DNA of 64,000 nucleotides from Hydrogenophaga taeniospiralis CCUG 15921 (GTDB lineage: Bacteria; Pseudomonadota; Gammaproteobacteria; Burkholderiales; Burkholderiaceae_C). The notes under the pieces are model-generated. The model was not told the DNA's origin. It worked only from the letters and a program-made list of their open reading frames with translations, and did no database searches. How positions within the stretch are numbered: the first letter of the stretch is position 1; the number at the start of each line of letters is the position of its first letter. The stretch spans positions 186,001-250,000 of the forward strand of contig NZ_BCWR01000005.1 of the NCBI RefSeq assembly GCF_001592305.1, read 5' to 3'. The position numbers and the translations under genes are program-made. Below, piece after piece: positions 1-9,804 of the stretch.

Positions 1-282
1 GTCAAGGTGGTGGACCTGACCGAAGGCGCCTACACCGAGCGTGAACTCATGCTGGTGAAGGTGCGCGCGGTGGGCAAGGAGCGCGAGGAAATGAAGCGCA
101 TGGCCGACATCTTCCGCGGCCGCGTGATCGACGTGACAGAGAAGAGCTACACCATCGAACTCACCGGTGACCAGGGCAAGAACGACGCTTTCCTGGAAGC
201 CATCGACCGGGCGGCCATTCTGGAAACGGTGCGCACCGGTTCATGTGGCATTGGCCGGGGTGAGAGAATCCTGCGCGTTTGA
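1..282 (+). CDS. ilvH: Acetolactate synthase small subunit, C-terminal part (truncated by window edge)
   Basis: This is the C-terminal 93 codons of the regulatory subunit of acetohydroxyacid synthase, which binds valine and activates the IlvB/IlvI catalytic subunit in branched-chain amino acid synthesis. The reading frame is open from base 1, so the start and the N-terminal ACT domain lie outside the window. The visible part matches the IlvH C-terminal domain: a REL-LVKV segment, then R-MADIFRGRV-DV and an IELTG-QGKNDAF-EAI run, ending in GI-RGE-ILRV. The gene lies 135 bp upstream of ilvC in the same direction, the usual ilvBHC order, and the two are probably co-transcribed across a palindromic repeat. 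Confidence 0.93.
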   Translation, partial: VKVVDLTEGAYTERELMLVKVRAVGKEREEMKRMADIFRGRVIDVTEKSYTIELTGDQGKNDAFLEAIDRAAILETVRTGSCGIGRGERILRV

Positions 283-309
283 CCTATTTCAGGGCTCAGC
301 CATCTGCCC

Positions 310-386
310 GTTCGGGCTGAGCCTGTCGAAGCCCCTGTCCACCGGATGGGGGTCCCGAGAGCCCTTCGACAGGCTCGCGAAGAACG
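310..386. repeat. Imperfect inverted repeat (REP-like) between ilvH and ilvC
   Basis: The left arm at 310-334 reads TTCGGGCTGAGCCTGTCGAA followed by GCCC. The right arm at 360-386 contains CCTTCGACAGGCTCGCGAAG, which is largely its reverse complement, with CTTCGACAGGCTC matching exactly. Sequences of this kind recur as intergenic palindromes in many beta- and gammaproteobacterial genomes (recalled, not searched). In RNA it would fold into a long hairpin within the ilvHC transcript, without a U-tract, so it is more likely an mRNA-stability or mobile REP-type element than a terminator. Confidence 0.7.
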
Positions 387-417
387 GCAACACACCTCAA
401 ATCCACTGGAGCAATAG

Positions 418-1434
<1,017 letters not shown>

Positions 1435-1489
1435 TCCGGGTGCGTTAGCGCTGCCGGCTGAGCGCCCCGTAGCGCTGTCCATTGCGATA

Positions 1490-1519
1490 CAAAGGCCACT
1501 TCGGTGGCCTTTGTCTTTT
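1490..1519 (+). terminator. Intrinsic terminator after ilvC
   Basis: A perfect 10-bp stem, CAAAGGCCAC and GTGGCCTTTG, closes a TTCG tetraloop and is followed by TCTTTT. It ends the ilv transcript before pssA. Confidence 0.9.
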
Positions 1520-1594
1520 CAGTCGATGGATTCGCTGGCTTACACTGCCACCCATGAGCCCATGGCTCGCCATACGGCTCCAACCGAGATATTC

Positions 1595-2404
1595 ATGCAC
1601 GACGGAATCGATCCCCTGAATCAGACAACCATCGAACCATCGCGGCGGCGCAAGGGCATCTACATGTTGCCCAACATGATCACGCTCGCCGCGCTGTTCG
1701 GTGGGTTCTATGCGATTGTCATGGCCATGAATGGCCGCTTCGATCTGGCCACGGTCGCCATCTTCGTGGCCATGGTGCTCGACAGCCTGGACGGCCGCGT
1801 CGCCCGGATGACCCACACGCAAAGCGCGTTTGGTGAGCAGATGGATTCCCTCTCCGACATGGTCTCGTTCGGTGCCGCGCCGGCGTTGATCGCCTATGTC
1901 TGGACGCTCAACGATCTGGGGCGTTGGGGCTGGATCGCCGCATTTGTGTACTGTGCCTGTGCGGCCCTGCGGCTGGCACGCTTCAACGTCAATACCGGCG
2001 TGGTGGACAAGCGCTTCTTTCAGGGGTTGCCATCACCCGCTGCGGCGGCTCTGGTGGCCGGATTCATCTGGCTCATGACCGAGGCCGAGATACCTCCCGC
2101 AGATGTGACCTGGGTGATGTTCGCTCTCACCCTGTATGCGGGTCTGACCATGGTCACCAATGTGCCCTTCTACAGTTTCAAGGATCTGAGCCTCAAGAAG
2201 AGCGTACCGTTCGCCGCGATCGTGCTGGTGGCCCTGGGCATCGCCATCATCAACATTCATCCACCCACTGTGTTGTTTGGTCTTTTTGTGGTGTACGGCC
2301 TGTCGGGCTATGCGGTCTATTTCTGGCGCAAAGCCAAGGGGCGTCCGACCAGCGTCATCAGCACTTCCACCGACGAGCCCGACGAGCGTGGACTGCACGA
2401 TTGA
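1595..2404 (+). CDS. pssA: CDP-diacylglycerol--serine O-phosphatidyltransferase
   Basis: This membrane enzyme makes phosphatidylserine, the precursor of phosphatidylethanolamine, from CDP-diacylglycerol and serine. The CDP-alcohol phosphatidyltransferase signature is complete: D66-G67, A70-R71, G80, D84 and D88 in the segment DSLDGRVAR through MDSLSD. Several hydrophobic segments follow, as expected for an integral membrane protein. The ATG at 1595 has GAG 7 bases upstream. A longer frame from 1511 would begin inside the ilvC terminator and is unlikely. The protein has 269 residues. pssA between ilvC and leuA is a common betaproteobacterial arrangement. Confidence 0.95.
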   Translation: MHDGIDPLNQTTIEPSRRRKGIYMLPNMITLAALFGGFYAIVMAMNGRFDLATVAIFVAMVLDSLDGRVARMTHTQSAFGEQMDSLSDMVSFGAAPALIAYVWTLNDLGRWGWIAAFVYCACAALRLARFNVNTGVVDKRFFQGLPSPAAAALVAGFIWLMTEAEIPPADVTWVMFALTLYAGLTMVTNVPFYSFKDLSLKKSVPFAAIVLVALGIAIINIHPPTVLFGLFVVYGLSGYAVYFWRKAKGRPTSVISTSTDEPDERGLHD

Positions 2405-2433
2405 GCGGGATCCATGGCGCTTGCGGCATCACG

Positions 2434-2465
2434 TTGACTCGGCGGGTCTTCCTTTGTGATACATT
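2434..2465 (+). promoter_or_regulatory. Probable sigma-70 promoter of the leuA leader
   Basis: TTGACT at 2434-2439 is a good -35 element. A -10-like GATACA at 2458-2463 follows at 18 bp. Transcription would then start at about 2470, only a few bases before the leader peptide ATG at 2473. Confidence 0.55.
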
Positions 2466-2472
2466 GCTTGGC

Positions 2473-2529
2473 ATGAAACAAGTTTCTCTCTCGCTACTAC
2501 TGGGTGTCCACAACGGGCAGGTCTGGTAA
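2473..2529 (+). CDS. leuA leader peptide (leucine attenuation)
   Basis: This is an 18-codon frame, MKQVSLSLLLGVHNGQVW. It contains four leucine codons within six positions (CTC, then CTA CTA CTG), and the CTA codons are rare in this GC-rich sequence. A GC-rich hairpin with a T-tract follows 20 bases after the stop, and leuA starts beyond that. This is the layout of a ribosome-stalling attenuator: when charged tRNA-Leu is scarce, stalling at the Leu run would change downstream folding and let transcription reach leuA. No Shine-Dalgarno sequence is visible. If the promoter assignment is right, the message is nearly leaderless here. The leucine run and the layout are directly visible; the mechanism is inferred from known amino acid operon leaders. 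Confidence 0.75.
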   Translation: MKQVSLSLLLGVHNGQVW

Positions 2530-2548
2530 CGCGCGAGTGATTTCCAAC

Positions 2549-2586
2549 AACGGCCCGTTTGCACCTGCAGCGGGCCGTTTTGTTTT
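2549..2586 (+). terminator. Attenuator terminator upstream of leuA
   Basis: The stem AACGGCCCG at 2549-2557 pairs with CGGGCCGTT at 2571-2579 and is followed by a T-rich run (TTGTTTT). It lies between the leader peptide and leuA, so it is the likely regulated terminator of the leucine attenuator. Confidence 0.85.
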
Positions 2587-2640
2587 GGGCTGCGGGTTTT
2601 TTCAAGAGTGGTCTACGAGACCACACACCGGAGAATTGAG

Positions 2641-4182
2641 ATGAGCGACAAACTGATCATTTTTGACACCACCTTGCGCGACGGCGAACAGTCGCCTGGC
2701 GCCTCCATGACCAAGGACGAGAAGCTGCGCATTGCACGCCAGCTGGAGCGCCTGAAGGTGGACGTGATCGAGGCCGGTTTCGCTGCCAGTTCCAACGGTG
2801 ATTTCGATTGTGTTCAGGCCATCGCCAACACCATCAAGGACTCCACGGTGTGCTCGCTGGCACGGGCCAACGACCGCGACATTTCGCGTGCGGCGGAAGC
2901 CCTCAAAGGTGCCAACCGGGCGCGCATTCACACCTTCATTGCCACCAGCCCGTTGCACATGGAGAAGAAACTGCGCATGACACCCGATCAGGTGTTCGAG
3001 CAGGCCAAGCAGTCGGTGCGCTTTGCCCGCAACCTGGTGGACGACATCGAGTTCAGTCCCGAAGATGGCTACCGCAGCGACATGGACTTTTTGTGTCGCG
3101 TGCTTGAGGCGGTCATCAAGGAAGGCGCCACCACGCTCAACATCCCGGATACCGTGGGTTACGCGATTCCCGAGCTGTATGGCAACTTCATCCGCACCTT
3201 GCGCGAGCGCGTGCCCAACTCGGACAAGGCGATCTGGTCCGTTCATTGCCACAACGACTTGGGCATGGCGGTGGCCAATTCGTTGGCGGGGGTCAAGATC
3301 GGTGGTGCACGTCAGGTGGAGTGCACCATCAACGGCCTGGGCGAGCGCGCCGGCAACTGTTCGCTGGAAGAGGTCGTGATGGCGGTGCGCACGCGTCGCG
3401 ACTATTTCAACCTTGACGTGGGCGTCGATACCACGCAGATCGTGCCCGCCAGCCGCATGGTCAGCCAGACCACGGGTTTTGTGGTGCAGCCGAACAAGGC
3501 TGTGGTGGGCGCCAATGCATTTGCCCACGCCAGCGGCATTCACCAGGACGGCGTGCTCAAGGCTCGAGACACCTACGAAATCATGCGGGCCGAAGATGTC
3601 GGCTGGAGTGCGAACAAGATCGTGTTGGGCAAGCTCAGCGGTCGGAATGCGTTCAAGCAGCGCTTGCAGGACCTGGGCATCGAGATGGAGTCCGAGAGCG
3701 AGATCAACACCGCATTTGCCGCCTTCAAGGAGCTGGCCGATCGCAAGAGCGAGATCTTCGACGAAGACATCCTCGCACTGTGCAGTGATGAGAGCGTGAC
3801 CGCCGAAAAGGAGCAGTACGGGCTGGTGTCGCTCTCGCAACGCAGTGAAACCGGCGAACGGCCTCATGCCCGCGTGGTGTTCACCGTGGCGGGCAAAGAG
3901 TTCCTCGGTGAGTCCGACGGTAACGGCCCGGTGGATGCCTCCTTGAAAGCCATTGAAACCCATGTCAAGAGCGGCGCCGAACTGGTGCTGTACTCGGTCA
4001 ATGCCATCACGAGTGGTTCGACCGAAAGTCAGGGTGAAGTGACCGTGCGGCTGCAACACAGCGGGCGGGTCGTCAATGGCGTGGGGGCGGACCCGGACAT
4101 CGTGGTGGCGTCGGCCAAGGCCTATCTGAGTGCACTGAACAAGTTGCACAGCAAAGCTGATCGCGTGGCGGCTCAGGGATAA
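2641..4182 (+). CDS. leuA: 2-isopropylmalate synthase
   Basis: LeuA condenses acetyl-CoA with 2-oxoisovalerate in the first committed step of leucine synthesis. The 513-residue length fits the standard bacterial form: an N-terminal HMGL-like TIM barrel, with the signature [12 protein letters not shown] starting near residue 9 and metal-binding HCHNDLG and HASGIHQDG segments. A C-terminal LeuA allosteric domain (about 390-510) carries leucine feedback inhibition. The ATG at 2641 follows GGAGAATTGAG. An upstream in-frame start at 2608 is less likely because it lacks a ribosome-binding site. Transcription is probably controlled by the leader peptide and terminator upstream. Confidence 0.97.
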   Translation: MSDKLIIFDTTLRDGEQSPGASMTKDEKLRIARQLERLKVDVIEAGFAASSNGDFDCVQAIANTIKDSTVCSLARANDRDISRAAEALKGANRARIHTFIATSPLHMEKKLRMTPDQVFEQAKQSVRFARNLVDDIEFSPEDGYRSDMDFLCRVLEAVIKEGATTLNIPDTVGYAIPELYGNFIRTLRERVPNSDKAIWSVHCHNDLGMAVANSLAGVKIGGARQVECTINGLGERAGNCSLEEVVMAVRTRRDYFNLDVGVDTTQIVPASRMVSQTTGFVVQPNKAVVGANAFAHASGIHQDGVLKARDTYEIMRAEDVGWSANKIVLGKLSGRNAFKQRLQDLGIEMESESEINTAFAAFKELADRKSEIFDEDILALCSDESVTAEKEQYGLVSLSQRSETGERPHARVVFTVAGKEFLGESDGNGPVDASLKAIETHVKSGAELVLYSVNAITSGSTESQGEVTVRLQHSGRVVNGVGADPDIVVASAKAYLSALNKLHSKADRVAAQG

Positions 4183-4207
4183 AGCTTTTGAAATCAATGA
4201 CTTGCAT

Positions 4208-4245
4208 ACTTTGGTATCGTGAACGATTGAATTGATACCGAAAGT
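4208..4245. repeat. Inverted repeat between leuA and the endopeptidase gene
   Basis: ACTTTGGTATC at 4208-4218 is complementary to GATACCGAAAGT at 4234-4245 with a single bulged base; the loop is 15 bases. No T-tract follows, so it is either a weak transcript end for leuA or an operator ahead of the next gene. Confidence 0.5.
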
Positions 4246-4293
4246 AGCACCTGTTCTACCGATCATCGAAGAAACGTAGGCAAGTTTTTGATA

Positions 4294-4322
4294 TTGCTAG
4301 TTTTTCTTGAGTTGTCTATACT
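4294..4322 (+). promoter_or_regulatory. Sigma-70 promoter of the endopeptidase gene
   Basis: TTGCTA (4294-4299) and TATACT (4317-4322) are separated by 17 bp, which is close to consensus. The ATG follows 37 bp after the -10 element. Confidence 0.65.
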
Positions 4323-4358
4323 CCACTTCAGCACAACATTTGTTGCTGGAGTGGCGTC

Positions 4359-5561
4359 ATGGTCCTTTGCGCGAATCGCATCCGAAAAATCCTGCAAACG
4401 ACCGCTTGCCTGGCCTTGACCGCCGCGCTGGCTCTGCCGCTGACGGCGCAGTCCGCCACACAGAGCCAAAAAGGCAAAAGGCCCGTGGCGACCAAGTCCG
4501 CGGACAAGAAGAGCACTGCGGTTGCCAGGACCCACGCGAGAAAGACAGCGGTTGCGCAGGCCAAGCGCAGCACGAACCTGAGTTCCAAGCGGTTGGCCAA
4601 GAACACGCGCAAAAAGTCCGCGACGACCATTGCGAGGTCAAAAGGCGGGAAGCTGCGCGTGGCCAGTGGCAAGAAGTCCCAGCGCTATACGGCCGCCGCG
4701 TACAGTCGACGGGCGCCAGTGGTACGCGTGTCCGTTCCGGCCAGGCTGTCCATGGGCGAACGCCTGGGTCTGCGCAGCAGCCTGGACCCGTTGGATCTGA
4801 ACTCCAGCGTTGCGCTGGTGATCGATCAGGACACCCACGAAGTGCTGTTCAGCAAAAACGATTCTGCGGTGCTTCCCATCGCTTCGTTGACCAAACTCAT
4901 GACGGGTCTGGTGATTGCCGACGCCAGCCTGCCCATGGACGAGTCGATCACCATTACCCAGGACGACGTGGACACTCTCAAAGGCAGCAGTTCTCGTCTG
5001 GCCGTGGGCACCACACTGAGTCGGGGTGAGTTGATGCACCTCGCTTTGATGTCCAGCGAAAACCGCGCGGCTCACGCATTGGGGCGTACCTATCCGGGTG
5101 GCTTGAACCAGTTTGTGAGTCTCATGAACCGGAAAGCCTTTGAGCTGGGCATGACCGATACCCGTTATGTGGAGCCCACCGGTCTGTCGAGTCTGAACCA
5201 GTCGAGTGCCCGTGATCTGGCTACCCTGGTGTCCGTCGCCTACGAACGGCCGATTTTGCGCAGTCTGTCCACATCGCCTGGCTATCTGGTGGAGTTGGGG
5301 GACCGCATGCTGCAGTTCAAGAACTCCAATGGCCTGATTCGCAGTCCGGATTGGGACATTGGCTTGCAAAAGACTGGCTACATCTCTGAGGCTGGCCGCT
5401 GCTTGGTGATGCAGGCGAAGGTGGCGGATCGAAAACTCATCATGGTGTTCCTGGACTCAGCTGGCAAATTGGGTCGTGCGCAGGATGCCGAGCGTGTGCG
5501 TCGCTGGGTAGAGATGCAGGCGCCACCATCCCAGGCGGCTTTCGTCAGACCCCAAGGGTGA
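4359..5561 (+). CDS. pbpG: D-alanyl-D-alanine endopeptidase (penicillin-binding protein 7 type, peptidase S11)
   Basis: This periplasmic serine peptidase cuts D-Ala-meso-diaminopimelate cross-links in peptidoglycan. A signal peptide (about residues 1-30) precedes a long Lys/Arg/Thr-rich, probably disordered stretch (35-110) that could bind the envelope. The three active-site motifs of the S11 family are intact: S176-L-T-K179, S233-E-N235 and K338-T-G340. The length is 400 residues; the extra size over E. coli PBP7 is the basic N-terminal region. The ATG has GGAG 10 bases upstream. No C-terminal amphipathic anchor like that of DacA/DacC is obvious, which favours PbpG over a carboxypeptidase. 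Confidence 0.9.
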   Translation: MVLCANRIRKILQTTACLALTAALALPLTAQSATQSQKGKRPVATKSADKKSTAVARTHARKTAVAQAKRSTNLSSKRLAKNTRKKSATTIARSKGGKLRVASGKKSQRYTAAAYSRRAPVVRVSVPARLSMGERLGLRSSLDPLDLNSSVALVIDQDTHEVLFSKNDSAVLPIASLTKLMTGLVIADASLPMDESITITQDDVDTLKGSSSRLAVGTTLSRGELMHLALMSSENRAAHALGRTYPGGLNQFVSLMNRKAFELGMTDTRYVEPTGLSSLNQSSARDLATLVSVAYERPILRSLSTSPGYLVELGDRMLQFKNSNGLIRSPDWDIGLQKTGYISEAGRCLVMQAKVADRKLIMVFLDSAGKLGRAQDAERVRRWVEMQAPPSQAAFVRPQG

Positions 5562-5594
5562 TTGGACGGGATGGTGGCGCAGCGGTCCCCGCAA

Positions 5595-5628
5595 CAAAAA
5601 AGCGGTCCCTTGTGGACCGTTTTTTTGT
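5595..5628. terminator. Bidirectional terminator beyond pbpG
   Basis: AAAAAAGCGGTCC and GGACCGTTTTTTT form a stem with A and T tracts on both sides. Before the insertion sequence landed, it probably served both pbpG and the convergent iclR-type gene. Confidence 0.88.
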
Positions 5629-5642
5629 TTCTCCATGATGGG

Positions 5643-5656
5643 TGTTGATTTCCACC
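5643..5656. repeat. Terminal inverted repeat of the IS21 element, istB-side end
   Basis: TGTTGATTTCCACC matches the complement of 8128-8141 exactly. Confidence 0.93.
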
Positions 5657-5716
5657 GAATCCTGACCCACCGTTTCCATCCGATATTGACCCACCCTGGG
5701 TAGTGCCCTGCAGGGC

Positions 5717-6508
5717 TCACGGTGTGGATAACTTCTTCGGTTTGGACTCCTTCTTGATGGGTTGAGCGGAGCTGTTCTTGAACCGGTAGCTGTCGTTGCC
5801 AGTCTCAAGGATATGACAGTGGTGCGTGAGGCGGTCTAGAAGCGCGGTGGTCATCTTGGCATCGCCGAACACGCTGGCCCATTCGCTGAAGCTCAGGTTC
5901 GTCGTGATGACCACGCTGGTGCGCTCGTAGAGCTTGCTGAGCAGGTGGAACAGCAAGGCACCACCCGAAGCACTGAAGGGCAGATAGCCCAACTCGTCGA
6001 GCACCACCATGTCCATGTGGGCCAAGCGGTGGGCCATCTGTCCGCTTTTGTTGCAGACCTTCTCTTGCTCGAGCATGTTGACCAGCTCGACTGTGGAGAA
6101 GAAGCGCACCCGGCGCCGATGGTGCTCGACGGCCTGCACCCCGATGGCACTGGCCAAGTGCGTCTTGCCGGTGCCCGGGCCACCGACCAGCACCACGTTC
6201 TCAGCCTTCTCCATGAACTCGCAGCGGTGCAGCTGTCGCACCAGGGCCTCGTTCACCTCGCTGCTGCTGAAGTCAAAGCCTGCCAAGTCCCGGTACGCCG
6301 GTAGCTTGGCCTGTTTGAGCTGGTAGGCCACGGCACGCACTTCTCGCTCGGCTGTCTCGGCTTTGAGCAACTGCGAGAGCATCGGCTGCGCGGCCTCGAA
6401 GGCTGGCGCTCCTTGCTCGGCCAACTCTGAGACGGCTTGCGCCATGCCGAACATCTTGAGTTCGCGCAGCATGATGACGATGGCTGCAATAGCGGGGTCA
6501 TGGCGCAT
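5717..6508 (-). CDS. istB: IS21-family transposition helper ATPase IstB
   Basis: IstB is a DnaC-like AAA+ ATPase that assembles on target DNA and activates the IstA transposase. The Walker A motif GGPGTGKTH and Walker [10 protein letters not shown] are intact, followed by a sensor-like [12 protein letters not shown] segment. The ATG at 6508 ([10 protein letters not shown]) gives 263 residues, the usual size. It overlaps the istA stop by 11 bp, consistent with translational coupling. A 12-residue longer frame has no better start. Confidence 0.95.
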   Translation of the reverse strand: MRHDPAIAAIVIMLRELKMFGMAQAVSELAEQGAPAFEAAQPMLSQLLKAETAEREVRAVAYQLKQAKLPAYRDLAGFDFSSSEVNEALVRQLHRCEFMEKAENVVLVGGPGTGKTHLASAIGVQAVEHHRRRVRFFSTVELVNMLEQEKVCNKSGQMAHRLAHMDMVVLDELGYLPFSASGGALLFHLLSKLYERTSVVITTNLSFSEWASVFGDAKMTTALLDRLTHHCHILETGNDSYRFKNSSAQPIKKESKPKKLSTP

Positions 6509-8036
6509 GACGCACCTTCCCTTCCGACGCACGCAGGTCGTCATAGCGGCTCACGTTGGCCAGCGGTTCGCGAACCAGACGCAGCGCCTGCGGTGCGGTC
6601 ACTGGTGGTGGTGCGGCCTTGCTGTCCAGCAGCCGGTGCAGCACATTGAGCACGTGCATCTTGGTCGGCACGCCGGCCTCCAGTGCCAGCTCGACGGCGG
6701 TCAGCACTGCCTGTTCGTCGTGGTGCAACACCAGGGCCAGCACCTCGACCATCTCGCGGTCGCCACCGGGCTGCTTGAGCAGAGCGACCTGCAGCTGCCG
6801 GAAGGCCACGGGCAGTTCGACGAAGGGGGCGCCATTGCGCAACGCACCTGGCTTGCGTTGCAGCACCGAAAGGTAATGGCGCCAGTCGTAGACGGTGTGG
6901 CCTGTGGTGTCGTGGCGGCGGTCGATGACGCGGTGATGCTCGCAGAGCAGTTGGCCCTCGGCCGCCACCACAATCCGCTCGGCATAGACGCGCAGGCTCA
7001 CCGGGCGGTTGGCGAACGAGGCCGGCACGCTGTAGCGAACACGCTCAAAGGTCACCAGGCATGTGGGCGAGACGCGCTTGGTGTGCTCCACGAAGCCATC
7101 GAAGGGGCGCGACAGCGGCATCAGCAGTGCCCGCTCCTGCATCCAGACGTCTGCGACGGTGCCTGGCAGCTTGCCGTGGTCAATCTCGCGCCACAGGGCC
7201 GTGCAACGCCCCTCCAGCCAGTCATTCAAGGCCGCCAGCGTGGGGAAGGCTGGCACGTGCTGCCAGAGCCGGTGGCGCGCATCGCGCACATTCTTCTCGA
7301 CCTGGCCCTTCTCCCAGCCCGAGGCCGGGTTGCAGAACTGCGCCTCAAACAGGAAGTGACTGACCATGGCACCAAAGCGCGCGTTCACGTCGCGTTCCTT
7401 GCCACGGCGAACCTTGTCAACGGCGGTCTTCATGTTGTCGTAGATGCCGCGCCTGGGTACGCCGCCCAACACGCGGAACGCGTGGTTGTGGGCGTCGAAC
7501 AGCATCTCGTGCGTCTGCAGCAGGTAGGCCCGCACAATGAAGGCGCGGCTGTGGCTGAGCTTGGTGTGGGCTACCTGCAGCTTGGTGCGCTCACCGGCGA
7601 TGACGGCCCAGTCTTCGCTCCAGTCGAACTGGAACGCCTCACCGGCGCCAAAGGTCAGGGGTACGAAGGTGCCACGGCCGGTGGTTCGCTCGGCTTCCTG
7701 CCGTTTGGCCTGCCAAGCACGCGCGAAGGCGGCTACGCGGTTGTACGAACCATCGTAGCCCAGCGCGGCCAGGTCGGCGTGCATCTGTTTGACCGTACGT
7801 CGCTGCTTGCGCGACTTGCCGGCCTCGGTCTTGAGCCAGCCTGTCAGTTTGTCTGCGAAAGGGTCGAGCTTGCTGGGGCTGACGCGCTTGGCATAGCGCG
7901 GCTCGACCGCATCGGCCCGAAGGTACTTCTTGATGGTGTTGCGAGACAGGCCGGTACGCCGCGCTATCTCGCGCAGGGACAGATGCTCTCGCAGTGCCCA
8001 ACGCCTAATGACACTCAATGTTGCCACGTCAATCAC
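6498..8036 (-). CDS. istA: IS21-family transposase IstA
   Basis: This is the DDE integrase-type transposase of the element, 512 residues. An N-terminal helix-turn-helix ([20 protein letters not shown], about residues 19-38) should bind the terminal repeats. The retroviral-integrase-like core shows the expected acids: D in FQFDWSED, D in YDNMKTAVD and E in [12 protein letters not shown]-terminal beta-barrel segment ([17 protein letters not shown]) is the family's Mu-transposase-C-like domain. No frameshift or stop is seen, so it looks active. Confidence 0.96.
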   Translation of the reverse strand: MIDVATLSVIRRWALREHLSLREIARRTGLSRNTIKKYLRADAVEPRYAKRVSPSKLDPFADKLTGWLKTEAGKSRKQRRTVKQMHADLAALGYDGSYNRVAAFARAWQAKRQEAERTTGRGTFVPLTFGAGEAFQFDWSEDWAVIAGERTKLQVAHTKLSHSRAFIVRAYLLQTHEMLFDAHNHAFRVLGGVPRRGIYDNMKTAVDKVRRGKERDVNARFGAMVSHFLFEAQFCNPASGWEKGQVEKNVRDARHRLWQHVPAFPTLAALNDWLEGRCTALWREIDHGKLPGTVADVWMQERALLMPLSRPFDGFVEHTKRVSPTCLVTFERVRYSVPASFANRPVSLRVYAERIVVAAEGQLLCEHHRVIDRRHDTTGHTVYDWRHYLSVLQRKPGALRNGAPFVELPVAFRQLQVALLKQPGGDREMVEVLALVLHHDEQAVLTAVELALEAGVPTKMHVLNVLHRLLDSKAAPPPVTAPQALRLVREPLANVSRYDDLRASEGKVRHAP

Positions 8037-8127
8037 TCCTGTGCTCCTGCCACTAAAAGCAGCAGGTTAGGGTTCTTACGTGGGTCAGATTTGGATGGAA
8101 ATTACCCGCGGTGGTGGGGCAGTTCTG

Positions 8128-8141
8128 GGTGGAAATCAACA
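8128..8141. repeat. Terminal inverted repeat of the IS21 element, istA-side end
   Basis: GGTGGAAATCAACA is the exact reverse complement of 5643-5656. Confidence 0.93.
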
Positions 8142-8149
8142 TGATGGGC

Positions 8150-8953
8150 TCAGTGCCCGGTTGGCGCCAGATTCTTGACGTTGGGGCAACCCAGCGCAGC
8201 CGATATCTCTGCTGCCGTGGTGCGCAGGCGGGGTACCCAGCTTTCATCGATACGGTCTGCAGGGGCGGAAATCGAGAGGCCCGCCACGAGTTTGCATTGA
8301 TCGTCGTAAATGCCTGCCGCCATGCAGCGCACACCCAATTCCAGTTCTTCGTTGTCGCGTGCAAGACCAGCCTGACGGCACTGGATCAGCTCGCGTTCCA
8401 ATGTGGCGAGCTGGGTCAGGCTGTTTCGCGTATTGCCCGCCAGGCCGGTGCGTGTGGCATAGGCGCGCACACGTTGCGGATCATCAGCGGCGAGAAACAG
8501 CTTGCCGACGGAGGTGAGGTGCAGGGGGGCTCGACCCCCAATGGCCCGCACCACCTGCATGCCGGAACGCTCGCTGTACGCCCGCTCCACATACACGATC
8601 TCGTCGCCCTGGCGAACACTCAGGTTCACCGGCTGCTGGATCAGTTTGTGCAGTTCGCGCATGGGCAGCAGCGCGGCGTCACGCACGCTCAGGCGGGCCT
8701 TCACCAGATTGCCCAGTTCCAGCAGCCGCATACCCAATCGGTAGCTGCCGGCCTCCGGGCGATCGACAAAACGCCCGATGGTCAGATCGTTGAGGATGCG
8801 GTGGGCCGTGGAAGGGTGCAAACCGGTCTTCTCGCTGATTTCCTTGAGTGAAACCGGCTCCTCGCGTGCGGCCAGCACCTCCAGCAGATTGAACATGCGT
8901 TCGATCACCTGAACGGTGGGGGTGCTGGGCAGGTTGTCGGATCGTTTGGTCAT
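8150..8953 (-). CDS. IclR-family transcriptional regulator
   Basis: This is a 267-residue DNA-binding regulator. The N-terminal winged helix-turn-helix (SLKEISEKTGLHPSTAHRIL, about residues 34-53) precedes the IclR effector domain (about 85-260), which includes the family's conserved stretches around GGRAPLHLTSVGKLFLA and GLARDNEELELGVRCMAAGIYD. The ATG at 8953 is preferred; the frame extends upstream to 9040 without a ribosome-binding site. IclR proteins usually sense small carboxylic acids, but the ligand cannot be read here. No catabolic genes lie next to it: the IS element is on one side and bpt on the other. The IS inserted just past its stop codon, so it has lost its original downstream neighbour. 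Confidence 0.9.
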   Translation of the reverse strand: MTKRSDNLPSTPTVQVIERMFNLLEVLAAREEPVSLKEISEKTGLHPSTAHRILNDLTIGRFVDRPEAGSYRLGMRLLELGNLVKARLSVRDAALLPMRELHKLIQQPVNLSVRQGDEIVYVERAYSERSGMQVVRAIGGRAPLHLTSVGKLFLAADDPQRVRAYATRTGLAGNTRNSLTQLATLERELIQCRQAGLARDNEELELGVRCMAAGIYDDQCKLVAGLSISAPADRIDESWVPRLRTTAAEISAALGCPNVKNLAPTGH

Positions 8954-9066
8954 GGGCTCAAAATTGGTTGAGCGTATTTTACAAGATGAAATTACGTTTC
9001 TTGCTTGCGCTACAAAGTGCTCGCGCTCATCGGCCTGCAAGACCTGTCGTCAAGGCAGTCGGTTGC

Positions 9067-9804
9067 TCAGTCCCTGACGGTCCAATGTCCGTCAATGAGC
9101 ACCTCGTGCGGGCGGAACCCGGACTTGTAGCGCATTTTGTCGCTCTGGGCGATCCAGTAACCCAGATAGACATGGGGCAGGTTCAGTGTCCGGGACTGCT
9201 CGATCTGCCACAGCACGCTGTAGGTGCCGTAGCTGGCCTTGTCATCCGGCTCGTAGAACGTGTAGACCGCTGAAAGCCCGTCGTTGAGCACGTCCACGAT
9301 GGAAACCATCTTGAGTTGTGGGGGTTGTCCGTTCCTGCCGGGCTCGTGGAACTCGATCAGTCGTGAGTTGACGCGGCTTTGCAGCAGAAACTGGGTGTAC
9401 TGGTCGATGCTGTCGTGATCCATGCCTCCGCCTGCGTGGCGGCTGTTCTGATAGCGCAGGTACAACTGGTAGTGTTCCGGGACGAAGCACAGCTTGAGCA
9501 CCCGGGTCTGCAGGTGCGAATGGCTCGCCAGGCAGCGCCGCTGGCTGCGACTGGGGACAAAGCGTTTCACCGGAACCCTCAGGGGGACGCAAGCCTGACA
9601 GCCATCGCAGTGCGGGCGGTAGGTGAACATGCCACTGCGGCGAAAACCGTGCGTGACAAGGTCCGAGTAGGCGTCGTTGTGAATCAGATGGCTCGGGGTG
9701 GCCACCTGCGAGCGGGCCTGGTGCCCCTGCAGATAGCTGCATGGGTAAGGCGCCGTGGCATAGAACTGCAGCGCCTGAAGAGGAAGTTCTTTGAGATGGG
9801 TCAC
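9067..9804 (-). CDS. bpt: Aspartate/glutamate leucyl-tRNA-protein transferase (Bpt)
   Basis: Bpt moves leucine from Leu-tRNA to proteins with N-terminal Asp or Glu, marking them for ClpS/ClpAP (bacterial N-degron pathway). The sequence shows the ATE1-type N-terminal YPCSYLQG and Cys-rich [14 protein letters not shown] segments. It also has the C-terminal [20 protein letters not shown] and [18 protein letters not shown] motifs typical of the family. The start chosen is GTG 9804, which overlaps the aat stop as GTGA and gives 245 residues. An extension to 9861 would run inside aat. It is translationally coupled to aat. Confidence 0.93.
   Translation of the reverse strand: MTHLKELPLQALQFYATAPYPCSYLQGHQARSQVATPSHLIHNDAYSDLVTHGFRRSGMFTYRPHCDGCQACVPLRVPVKRFVPSRSQRRCLASHSHLQTRVLKLCFVPEHYQLYLRYQNSRHAGGGMDHDSIDQYTQFLLQSRVNSRLIEFHEPGRNGQPPQLKMVSIVDVLNDGLSAVYTFYEPDDKASYGTYSVLWQIEQSRTLNLPHVYLGYWIAQSDKMRYKSGFRPHEVLIDGHWTVRD

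Larger units (their letters stand above)
5636..8148. mobile_element. Complete IS21-family insertion sequence with target duplication
   Basis: The element spans 5643-8141 (2499 bp). Its ends are inverted: TGTTGATTTCCACC at 5643-5656 and GGTGGAAATCAACA at 8128-8141. Subterminal repeats of the type TTTCCATCC followed by TGACCCAC occur inside both ends, as is typical of the family. The flanking 7-bp TGATGGG at 5636-5642 and 8142-8148 is a target-site duplication within the 4-8 bp range known for IS21. It encodes the transposase IstA and helper ATPase IstB, both intact, on the minus strand. It sits between the pbpG terminator and the stop codon of the convergent regulator gene, so no gene is interrupted. 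Perfect duplication and intact genes suggest a recent insertion. Confidence 0.96.

Noticed and set aside
2608..2640. An upstream start for leuA at 2608.
   Set aside because: It adds 11 residues that do not resemble LeuA and lacks a ribosome-binding site; ATG 2641 has GGAG upstream.
6363..8144. A 593-codon plus-strand frame inside the insertion sequence.
   Set aside because: It is antisense to istA and istB, which carry intact catalytic motifs; it extends across the element end.
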